Assembly: GCA_964593465.1 (NCBI GenBank)
Contig: CAZQJY010000010.1
Span: forward strand, 1-28,721
Direction: 5' to 3'
Origin: Mycosynbacter sp964593465
Lineage (GTDB): Bacteria; Patescibacteriota; Saccharimonadia; Saccharimonadales; Saccharimonadaceae
Length of the DNA: 28,721 nt
The translations under genes were made by a program, and so were the position numbers. Below, piece after piece: positions 21,330 to 26,472 of the stretch. Each line of letters starts with the position of its first letter. Positions within the stretch are counted from its first letter, which is position 1. The notes beneath the pieces were generated by a model. That model did no database searches. It saw only the letters and a list, made by a program, of their open reading frames with translations, and was not told the origin of the DNA.

Positions 21330-21643
21330 CGTCGCTCTCCAAAATCTTTTACATGCCACTGCTCATCACACTCTATCCCGTCTTGTAGCAGCAACTGCCG
21401 CTGTACGTGTTGCCCGCCAGGAAACCCAACAGCCAAGCCACCTTGCGCATTCACTAGTCGATGCCATGGTAGCTCTGTCGGGCCAGTGTGTGCAATACCA
21501 CCTACAATTCGTGCCGCACGTGGACTACCCGCCATAGCCGCTAGATCACCATAGGTGGTGACTTTGTCTGCAGGCAGCTGCGCCATCAGCTCGTACACGC
21601 GCTCCCGCAGCACACCAGACTGCGCATCAAGCTCATTTTCCAT
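21287..21643 (-). CDS. Alkyltransferase-like protein (ATL, MGMT family without the active cysteine)
   Basis: 118 residues from the ATG at 21643 (MENELDAQSGVLRERVYEL). It has the MGMT/Ogt DNA-binding fold: DKVTTYGDLAAMAGSPRAARIVGG is the helix-turn-helix with the arginine finger. The active-site motif PCHR is replaced by PWHR. This Trp-for-Cys change defines ATL proteins, which bind O6-alkylguanine without repairing it and hand the lesion to nucleotide excision repair. A longer frame from 21757 would overlap the upstream gene fully; the chosen start overlaps it by 11 nt. It overlaps miaA by 43 nt at the other end. Confidence 0.9.
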   Translation of the reverse strand: MENELDAQSGVLRERVYELMAQLPADKVTTYGDLAAMAGSPRAARIVGGIAHTGPTELPWHRLVNAQGGLAVGFPGGQHVQRQLLLQDGIECDEQWHVKDFGERRWRPEWNEPNLRLL

Positions 21644-22241
21644 AGAAATATTCCTCAACTGCAGCCCAGCTATCGACACGTCGGATTGTGTCGATTGGCT
21701 CATCGTCCATGCGATTCCAAGCATAGTCACCAAAAAGCAATGCCTGCCTACCAGCATCGGCCATCGCCAAACAGTGTTTCAGCTGGTCATCTATCAAGAA
21801 ATCTGCATCAATCGCGTCAATTACCTCAAGCTTGGTCTTATGTATAGAGTGATCATCGATCTGATCCCATATACCTGCAAAATGGATTACCTCGTCGGTA
21901 AATATTCCTGGGTAATGTGTGTGTACCCAGTCCAACGTATCCTGTCGTATTTGCAGACGACGTGCCGTTACGATCCGTAGATTATAATCACCGCTCAATC
22001 GATGCAGCACCGGCAATGCTTCATCGGCATGTGTATACTCACGCACCACACCTGACTCATGAAATATATCCGCGCGCCGACGTACTTCGTCATAATCTAC
22101 TTGCCACATTCTCGCCCAATGCTCTTCGTAATCACTTGGGTCCAGATTAGTGCCCCACATTTTATTGCTAAAATCTATAAATCCCCTAGCATTATCCGCC
22201 AAGACATCATCTATATCGATAGCGATTGTTTGTCGCGTCAT
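21633..22241 (-). CDS. 5'(3')-deoxyribonucleotidase-like HAD phosphatase
   Basis: 202 residues, HAD superfamily, NT5C type. Motif I is IAIDIDDVLAD (the two catalytic aspartates D-x-D), motif II is RIVTAR, motif III a lysine near HKTKLEV, and motif IV FLIDDQLKH. Enzymes of this family dephosphorylate nucleoside monophosphates. In an organism that must salvage nucleotides, this may tune dNMP pools. It starts 9 nt after thrS and overlaps the ATL gene, so it belongs to the T-box operon. The substrate is inferred from family only. Confidence 0.88.
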   Translation of the reverse strand: MTRQTIAIDIDDVLADNARGFIDFSNKMWGTNLDPSDYEEHWARMWQVDYDEVRRRADIFHESGVVREYTHADEALPVLHRLSGDYNLRIVTARRLQIRQDTLDWVHTHYPGIFTDEVIHFAGIWDQIDDHSIHKTKLEVIDAIDADFLIDDQLKHCLAMADAGRQALLFGDYAWNRMDDEPIDTIRRVDSWAAVEEYFYGK

Positions 22242-22250
22242 ATGATTCTT

Positions 22251-24062
22251 TTACAGTGCCTTTAAGTAGTCGCCTAATTTACTCAATGCAACCTTTTCTT
22301 CACCAGCTTGCGTGCGCACGCTCACTTCCCTGGCTTCTTGATCCTTTGGTCCAACGATCAGCTGCACAGGAATCTTCATAGCGGTCGCTTCGCGGATTTT
22401 TTTGCCTAGGCTTTCGTTGCGGTCGTCGCGCGTAAAGCGAATCTCGTTGTATTTGATCGGCTGCATGAGCACCGTACTTTGTAACACCTCTTCGATTTCT
22501 GCCACGTAATCAAGCACTGTATCGTTAATTGTCAGAATACGCACCTGCTCTGGCGCGACCCATAGCGGAAACCAACCAGCGGTGTGTTCGATAAACACAC
22601 TCATAAATCGCTCGATACTACCGAGCAGCGCGCAGTGAATCATGACAGGGCGTTGTTTGGAACTATCCTCGGCGGTGTATTCTAGCTCAAATCGTTCTGG
22701 CTGCACAAAATCGAGCTGCGCTGTGGCCAGCTGATGTTCGCGGCCAATCGCATCGGTCGCCATAAAGTCGATTTTTGGTCCATAGAACGCCGCTTCGCCC
22801 TCTTCTTCGAAATACTCGAGGTTATTGGCAATAACGGCGTTTTTGAGCTGCTGCTGCGCAGCCGTCCATAGCTCTGGATCACCCAAGTAACCGTCACTAT
22901 CGTCGCGGTAGCTCAGGCGTACACGCAGCTTCATGCCCACTGTCTCGTACATTTCGCGCACACTGGCAAGTAATCCATGAATTTCAGCTTCTATTTGGTC
23001 CTCGCGGCAAAATACGTGACTATCGTCTTGCGTCAGTGAGCGCACGCGGTTCAGCCCGCCCAGCTCACCTGTTTTTTCGTCGCGGTAGTCGGTCGTGGTC
23101 TCGAGAAATCGCACTGGCATATCGCGGTAGCTACGCGGCTTGGACGCATAAATCTGCGTATGATGCGGACAGTTCATCGGCTTGAGGGCCATTTTGTCGT
23201 CTGTTTCTTGGCTGGTAACGAGAAACAGCTCGTCGCCAAATTTTGCCCAGTGGCCAGACGCTTCGTAAAGTGCTGTCTTGGTGATATTTGGTGTCCAGAC
23301 TTTTGTAAAGCCATGGGCTTCGCGCAGCTGGTTGGAATACTGCGCTAATTTCTCGCGAATTACGGTGCCGCGCGGCGTAAACATTGGGAGTCCTGCGCCC
23401 ACAAGCGGCGACATAGTATATAGGTCGAGCTCTTTGCCAAGCTTGCGATGGTCGCGCAATTTTGCCTGCTCAAGTCGCTCGATGTAATCATCAAGCTCCT
23501 CTTGCGTTGCAAAAACTACACCATAAAGGCGCTGCATCTGAGGGTTGTTTTCTTTACCACGCCAGTACGCACCAGCGATTCGCAGGAGTTTGAACGCACC
23601 AACTGATGACGTTTTGTCAACATGTGGGCCACGACACAGGTCGACAAACTGGCCGTTTTTGTAAAACCCAACCTCATCGAGCGCCGCATCACCATCGGTA
23701 ATTGTACCCATTTCACTAGCATCGAGATCTTTGGCAACAGTCGTGCCACTCCGCTTCAGGTCGTTGAGCAGCTCTTCTTTATATGGCTGATTATTAGCTT
23801 TCGCCCACTCAATCGCTTCATCAATCGGCATAGTAAAATGCTCAAATTCCTGCCCCTCAGCGATAATCTTGCGCATCACTTTTTCGATCTTGCCAAAGTT
23901 TTGTTCGCTGATTTTGCGCTCTCCTAGGTCGATATCGTAATAAAACCCATTTTCGACAACAGGACCAATACCAAATTTGGCATCTGGCCAAAGCCTCTGC
24001 ACAGCCGCAGCGGTGATGTGCGCCAGACTGTGTCGCATAGCATGTAGATGTTCGTCGTTCAT
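22251..24062 (-). CDS. thrS: Threonyl-tRNA synthetase without the N-terminal TGS domain
   Basis: 603 residues from the ATG at 24062 (MNDEHLHAMRHSLAHI), chosen because AAGGAG lies 5-6 nt upstream and because an earlier in-frame ATG (24158) is inside the regulatory leader. The editing domain shows HSLAH and DLCRGPHV. The class II core shows the zinc-binding MNCPHH, motif 2 YRDEKTGELGGLNRVRSL with DDSHVFC, and motif 3 region HCALLGSIERFM. The C-terminal anticodon-binding domain starts around PLWVAPEQVRIL. The TGS domain that precedes editing in E. coli ThrRS is absent. It is controlled by a T-box leader and heads an operon with a nucleotidase, ATL and miaA. Confidence 0.97.
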   Translation of the reverse strand: MNDEHLHAMRHSLAHITAAAVQRLWPDAKFGIGPVVENGFYYDIDLGERKISEQNFGKIEKVMRKIIAEGQEFEHFTMPIDEAIEWAKANNQPYKEELLNDLKRSGTTVAKDLDASEMGTITDGDAALDEVGFYKNGQFVDLCRGPHVDKTSSVGAFKLLRIAGAYWRGKENNPQMQRLYGVVFATQEELDDYIERLEQAKLRDHRKLGKELDLYTMSPLVGAGLPMFTPRGTVIREKLAQYSNQLREAHGFTKVWTPNITKTALYEASGHWAKFGDELFLVTSQETDDKMALKPMNCPHHTQIYASKPRSYRDMPVRFLETTTDYRDEKTGELGGLNRVRSLTQDDSHVFCREDQIEAEIHGLLASVREMYETVGMKLRVRLSYRDDSDGYLGDPELWTAAQQQLKNAVIANNLEYFEEEGEAAFYGPKIDFMATDAIGREHQLATAQLDFVQPERFELEYTAEDSSKQRPVMIHCALLGSIERFMSVFIEHTAGWFPLWVAPEQVRILTINDTVLDYVAEIEEVLQSTVLMQPIKYNEIRFTRDDRNESLGKKIREATAMKIPVQLIVGPKDQEAREVSVRTQAGEEKVALSKLGDYLKAL

Positions 24063-24096
24063 AGATGGCTCCTTGTGTTGGATGTTAATAAAATTT

Positions 24097-24262
24097 AAAA
24101 ACATGCGATTCATAGATTTACATACATTAAATCCACTAATCGCATGTCTCGGGCCCAAAATATTCAGGGCGGTTCCACCGGACTTTTACTCATGAAGCAG
24201 CGTTGTCGTACACTCCTACGTCCCACGAAGCTCAGCGGGTGGTTACTCCGCGTCACAGCTTG
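24097..24262 (-). promoter_or_regulatory. T-box riboswitch (threonine) upstream of thrS
   Basis: The leader senses uncharged tRNA and controls termination before thrS. On the minus strand the T-box signature GGTGGAACCGCC (24168-24183 region) is present with TGGAACC as the bulge that pairs with the tRNA acceptor end. It is flanked by helix A2 (GCCC/GGGC) and helix A1 (GTCCGG with CCG-A-GAC). Directly downstream, ACATGCGATT and AATCGCATGT form a terminator (24147-24101, inner GGATTTA-type stem) running into TTTTT. The two structures share GAC and exclude each other. Only about 75 nt precede the antiterminator, so stem I is very short: AAGCT/AGCTT encloses GTGAC and an inner stem. ACC, a Thr codon followed by A, near 24241 is the likely specifier. 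Confidence 0.85.
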
Positions 24263-24267
24263 TCTTT

Positions 24268-24295
24268 ATTCTACCTTATCCACCAAGGATTGCAA
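24268..24295 (-). promoter_or_regulatory. Promoter of the T-box-thrS operon
   Basis: TTGCAA (24295-24290), 16 bp, TAGAAT (24273-24268) on the minus strand. The transcript starts near 24261, just before stem I. Its -35 touches the end of the terminator hairpin of the upstream PH-domain gene. Confidence 0.55.
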
Positions 24296-24327
24296 ATCCC
24301 ATAGATGTACACATATCTATGGGATTT
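24294..24327. terminator. Hairpin between the PH-domain gene and the thrS leader
   Basis: AAATCCCATAGAT and ATCTATGGGATTT form a 13 bp perfect stem around an eight-base loop, 14 nt after the PH-domain stop codon on the minus strand. The U-run after it is short (TTTGC), so termination may be incomplete. Confidence 0.6.
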
Positions 24328-24340
24328 TGCATCAGCATTA

Positions 24341-24718
24341 CTAGCGATTATTGACTCGCGCTTGTATTGCCTCTCGTAATAGCTGCGGCTGTGCCGCATA
24401 CTTGAATTCAATCGGTGCATTTGCATTGGCCGTAGTGATAACGATATGTCCATACCCAAGCGCCTGCCCAAGCACACTCTGATGTACATCTACCGTCTGA
24501 ATATTTCTATAGGGAACTTCGCGGCTATTTTGCGTAATCACACCAAACTTTAGCGTCAATGAATCCTTATTTAGAATAAGTGCAGCTCGCTTCCACTCCA
24601 AAACATCCCAAACGATGATGCCGCCAAATGTTATAAATCCAAGCCACCACCAACGCAGCAATGCTCGAGCAACAAGTGTTGCTACCGACTGTCTGTATTC
24701 ATTATTTTGCTGAACCAT
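24341..24718 (-). CDS. PH-domain (bPH2, YdbT/YdbS-like) membrane protein
   Basis: 125 residues. One or two closely spaced hydrophobic helices lie at about 17-40 (LVARALLRWWWLGFITFGGIIVW as the membrane part), followed by a bacterial PH domain of the bPH_2 type: LILNKDSLTLKFGVITQ, SREVPYRNIQTVDVHQSVLG, YGHIVITTANA. In other bacteria these proteins sit under the membrane and have poorly known roles in envelope stress. GGAGG lies 9 nt before the ATG. It is a single-gene unit. Confidence 0.9.
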   Translation of the reverse strand: MVQQNNEYRQSVATLVARALLRWWWLGFITFGGIIVWDVLEWKRAALILNKDSLTLKFGVITQNSREVPYRNIQTVDVHQSVLGQALGYGHIVITTANANAPIEFKYAAQPQLLREAIQARVNNR

Positions 24719-24762
24719 ACCTTATATCCTCCAGTATGTTAATTGTTATAAAGTCGTCCAAC

Positions 24763-24888
24763 AAAAAAGGACAACCGTTACGGTTGTCTAGACCTGAACA
24801 GGGATATGACTCCGCCATTCTGCAACGGTTGCCCATTCGCACGGCGGAGTTTTGAGATAAAATATATCCCTTAAGTTCAAATCTAGAC
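24763..24888 (-). ncRNA. Unassigned rod-like structured RNA B, about 126 nt
   Basis: A free-standing RNA with its own extended -10 promoter and a strong terminator. The ends pair as GTCTAGA / TCTAGAC. Moving inward, TTGAAC pairs with GTTCAG, GGGATAT with ATATCCC and ACTCCGCC with GGCGGAGT, leaving an asymmetric internal loop (about 15 A/U-rich bases on one side) and an apical region around GCAACCGTTGC. Immediately after the rod comes GACAACCG-TAA-CGGTTGTC and TTTTTT (24788-24763). A long rod with a large asymmetric bubble is the outline of 6S RNA, the RNA polymerase decoy. No SRP signature is seen. The 6S identity is a hypothesis. Confidence 0.6.
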
Positions 24889-24894
24889 TTTCAC

Positions 24895-24903
24895 ATTATA
24901 GCA
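24895..24903 (-). promoter_or_regulatory. Extended -10 promoter of structured RNA B
   Basis: TGC-TATAAT on the minus strand, about 7 nt before the start of the terminal stem at 24888. No clear -35. It lies back to back with the tRNA-Val promoter. Confidence 0.6.
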
Positions 24904-24921
24904 TAGGCTCGAGCAGCATGA

Positions 24922-24950
24922 TTGCAATCCCCGCCCCTGTTTGCTACAAT
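24922..24950 (+). promoter_or_regulatory. Promoter of tRNA-Val
   Basis: TTGCAA (24922-24927), 17 bp, TACAAT (24945-24950) preceded by TGC. The start near 24957 is five bases before the tRNA. Confidence 0.7.
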
Positions 24951-24961
24951 ACGTCGAGTAT

Positions 24962-25038
24962 GGACGCGTAGCTCAGCTGGCTAGAGCACCTCATTGACGT
25001 TGAGGGGGTCGGGGATTCGAATTCCTCCGCGTCCACCA
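24962..25038 (+). tRNA. tRNA-Val (anticodon GAC)
   Basis: A 77 nt cloverleaf. The acceptor GGACGCG pairs with CGCGTCC, followed by A and an encoded CCA. The D-arm is GCTC...GAGC, and the anticodon stem CCTCA/TGAGG has loop TTGACGT (anticodon GAC). The T-arm carries GGATTCGAATTCC. It is followed by a terminator. Confidence 0.95.
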
Positions 25039-25040
25039 GA

Positions 25041-25072
25041 GAAAGAAGACTATCATACGATAGTCTTCTTTC
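25041..25072 (+). terminator. Terminator of tRNA-Val
   Basis: A 14 bp perfect stem GAAAGAAGACTATC / GATAGTCTTCTTTC with loop ATAC, two bases after the CCA. The following TTC is a weak U-tract, but the 3' arm itself is pyrimidine-rich. Confidence 0.7.
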
Positions 25073-25117
25073 TTCGTAGACACTCTTATGGTCATGGGAA
25101 TTCTCATCCCCGATTTT

Positions 25118-25143
25118 GCCAAGGCAAACCTTTTTGCCTTGGC
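25118..25143. promoter_or_regulatory. Palindrome over the -35 of the DUF4342 gene
   Basis: GCCAAGGCAAA-CCTT-TTTGCCTTGGC is a perfect 11 bp inverted repeat covering the -35 element (TTGCCT, 25134-25139). By position it is a candidate repressor operator. It could also be a back-up terminator for tRNA-Val, although no T-run follows. Confidence 0.5.
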
Positions 25144-25162
25144 TGTAAAATCAATTTATACT
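25134..25162 (+). promoter_or_regulatory. Promoter of the DUF4342 gene (leaderless)
   Basis: TTGCCT (25134-25139), 17 bp, TATACT (25157-25162). Only six bases (AGCTAT) separate the -10 from the ATG, so transcription should begin at the start codon. Confidence 0.65.
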
Positions 25163-25168
25163 AGCTAT

Positions 25169-25453
25169 ATGACAAAGACAACCAAAGAAGAGTTCAAAGT
25201 AAGCGGTGATGCACTGCTCGGTAAAGTGAAACAACTTATCAGCGAAGGCAATGTGCGACGCATCATAATCAAGAGCAAAGACGGCAAACAGCTTGTAGAG
25301 TTGCCGCTCACTATTGGCGTTGTTGGTGCAGTGCTCGCGCCTGTACTCGCCGCAGTAGGTGCTATTGCTGCGCTAGTGACAGAATGTACAATTGTGGTAG
25401 AACGCGAAATCGAGGAAGATAGCACAGATAAGGACCCTCAAAAGAAATCCTAG
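25169..25453 (+). CDS. DUF4342-like small membrane protein
   Basis: 94 residues beginning MTKTTKEEFKVSGDALLGKV. The N-terminal half (KQLISEGNVRRIIIKSKDGK) resembles DUF4342. One or two hydrophobic segments follow (LPLTIGVVGAVLAPVLAAVGA and IAALV), and then a charged C-terminus. An ATG at 25088 would add 27 residues but lies upstream of the promoter. The start at 25169 fits the family and the leaderless promoter. The function of DUF4342 is not known. Confidence 0.85.
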   Translation: MTKTTKEEFKVSGDALLGKVKQLISEGNVRRIIIKSKDGKQLVELPLTIGVVGAVLAPVLAAVGAIAALVTECTIVVEREIEEDSTDKDPQKKS

Positions 25454-25472
25454 ACTTTCGTCTTAAAAATAA

Positions 25473-25499
25473 TTAGCACTCTTGACACGAGAGTGCTAA
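25473..25499 (+). promoter_or_regulatory. CIRCE operator (HrcA site) over a promoter
   Basis: TTAGCACTC-N9-GAGTGCTAA is a perfect match to the CIRCE element bound by the heat-shock repressor HrcA. The -35 TTGACA (25482-25487) sits in the centre, and TACACT (25505-25510) follows after 17 bp. HrcA binding would block RNA polymerase directly. CIRCE usually precedes groESL or dnaK operons; here only a short RNA follows. Confidence 0.92.
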
Positions 25500-25510
25500 T
25501 TTTCTACACT
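25482..25510 (+). promoter_or_regulatory. Promoter embedded in CIRCE
   Basis: TTGACA (25482-25487), 17 bp, TACACT (25505-25510). The start is expected at about 25517, the first base of a 10 bp RNA stem. Confidence 0.75.
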
Positions 25511-25516
25511 AGAAGT

Positions 25517-25629
25517 ATAGGCGGCGAGCTCTAGGGACATCACCCCCACTAACACCTGCGAGGCGCCGTCTATTCTCCAACATCATCCCCTGACACAGTA
25601 GTGTTTTCAGCTACTGTGTTTTATTTTAT
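25517..25629 (+). ncRNA. CIRCE-controlled small RNA, about 110 nt
   Basis: The transcript from the CIRCE promoter contains no ATG and no ribosome binding site. It opens with ATAGGCGGCG (25517-25526), which pairs with CGCCGTCTAT (25564-25573) in a 10 bp stem with one G-U. The 37 nt loop contains GGGACATCACCCCC. A linker follows, and then an intrinsic terminator: ACACAGTAG (25593-25601) with CTACTGTGT (25611-25619), then TTTATTTTA. It therefore looks like a heat-shock-induced regulatory RNA. An alternative is that the terminator is an attenuator before the 38-residue gene at 25756, but that gene has its own strong promoter. I match the RNA to no known family. Confidence 0.65.
25593..25629 (+). 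terminator. Intrinsic terminator of the CIRCE-controlled RNA
   Basis: A nine-base-pair stem ACACAGTAG / CTACTGTGT with a 9 nt loop, followed by a T-rich run. Confidence 0.8.
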
Positions 25630-25720
25630 CCACTCGTTGCAAAATGTTTTCCACATATATCTTATAGTGAATGTTCCCCTGTTTATACTCTTTATGATAT
25701 ATTCGACTTCAAAAAATGTG

Positions 25721-25749
25721 TTGACAAAATAAAACGCTTATGCTATATT
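25721..25749 (+). promoter_or_regulatory. Consensus promoter of a leaderless 38-codon gene
   Basis: TTGACA (25721-25726), 17 bp, TATATT (25744-25749) preceded by TGC. Six bases (GTAAGT) separate it from ATG. It is one of the two best promoters in the window. Confidence 0.75.
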
Positions 25750-25755
25750 GTAAGT

Positions 25756-25872
25756 ATGGCTCAAGTAAACGAAATAAAACAAACACAGCAGCCATCTGCA
25801 TTGGCTACATTTAAACTAGGTTTTGAATATGACATCACCTGGGCAGCCGTGCATAAACAATACAAAAAATAG
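25756..25872 (+). CDS. 38-residue leaderless small protein, unknown
   Basis: A short frame from ATG (25756) to TAG (25870-25872). The protein begins MAQVNEIKQTQQPS, has a middle LATFKLGFEYD and ends ITWAAVHKQYKK. It is soluble, basic and amphipathic at the C-terminus. The case for a real gene is the flanking architecture: a consensus promoter whose -10 ends 6 nt before the ATG, and a strong terminator 28 nt after the stop. It is too short for a recognisable family. It lies between the CIRCE RNA and nrdR, and could be a small regulator or stress peptide; function is unknown. Confidence 0.65.
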   Translation: MAQVNEIKQTQQPSALATFKLGFEYDITWAAVHKQYKK

Positions 25873-25899
25873 TCGCGTTATAAACTAAACGGACTTTTT

Positions 25900-25930
25900 A
25901 CCACCAGATGCGAGGTCTGGTGGTTTTTTC
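25900..25930 (+). terminator. Terminator of the 38-codon gene
   Basis: CCACCAGA (25901-25908) pairs with TCTGGTGG (25916-25923) around TGCGAGG, followed by TTTTTTC. Textbook intrinsic terminator. Confidence 0.85.
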
Positions 25931-25980
25931 TTTCCACAACTCGCCTACGTTTTCCACTAGCATTTTTAATAGCGATATGA

Positions 25981-26009
25981 CAATATATAGACATGATATG
26001 TATATATTG
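25981..26009 (+). promoter_or_regulatory. Possible NrdR boxes at the nrdR start
   Basis: CAATATATAG (25981-25990) matches the core CWATATATWG of the NrdR box. A second copy, GTATATATTG (26000-26009), differs at one base and lies in codons 3-6 of nrdR. The centres are 19 bp apart, about two helical turns, and NrdR binds paired boxes. Autoregulation is the natural reading, but AT-rich palindromes arise easily, so confidence is limited. Confidence 0.4.
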
Positions 26010-26472
26010 TTTGCACAAAAAGACTCAAACCGCCAATTCTCGCCCGCATAAATCTACTACTCAAGTGTGGCGGCGGCGGCACTGCCCGAGCTGTGGGCGC
26101 ACGTTTACTACCTATGAGCGGCCGTCGCTCGAAGATATAAAAATCATACGCAATAAGCAGCATACTGAGGTATTTTCCATCGGTGAATTAGCCGCTAGCA
26201 TCTATGGCTCCATCGCCCACCTGCCACAAGCAGGCACACACAGCTACGAACTGGCTCGCACCGTAGAGCTACGCCTGATACAAAAATATGACATTACCAG
26301 CCCTATTACCATTGGTGCGATAGCCAAGGAGACGCACTCAGCGCTTACAGCCTACGACGCCACCTGCGGTCTACAATATGGTATATCACACGGACTTATC
26401 GCTTCGATCCGACGCCGCGGGAGGCCTTCCACCACTGCCACCAGTGCCGACGAGTCCCCTGTTCTCGATTAA
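25993..26472 (+). CDS. nrdR: Transcriptional repressor NrdR
   Basis: 159 residues. NrdR is a zinc-ribbon/ATP-cone repressor that senses ATP/dATP and controls ribonucleotide reductase genes. The zinc ribbon is CIYC...CPSCGRTFTTYERPS with four cysteines (C3, C6, then CPSC), and the basic segment VWRRRHCPSC is typical. The ATP-cone follows: IKIIRNKQHTEVFSIGELAASI and the helical EL-rich middle. The C-terminal tail is basic (RRRGRPSTT). No nrd gene is in the window. Its last 77 bases overlap the end of the convergent glycosyltransferase gene. Confidence 0.93.
   Translation: MICIYCLHKKTQTANSRPHKSTTQVWRRRHCPSCGRTFTTYERPSLEDIKIIRNKQHTEVFSIGELAASIYGSIAHLPQAGTHSYELARTVELRLIQKYDITSPITIGAIAKETHSALTAYDATCGLQYGISHGLIASIRRRGRPSTTATSADESPVLD

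Noticed and set aside
24962..25038. An integrated element attached at tRNA-Val
   Set aside because: No integrase, no second copy of the tRNA 3' end, and ordinary genes on both sides.
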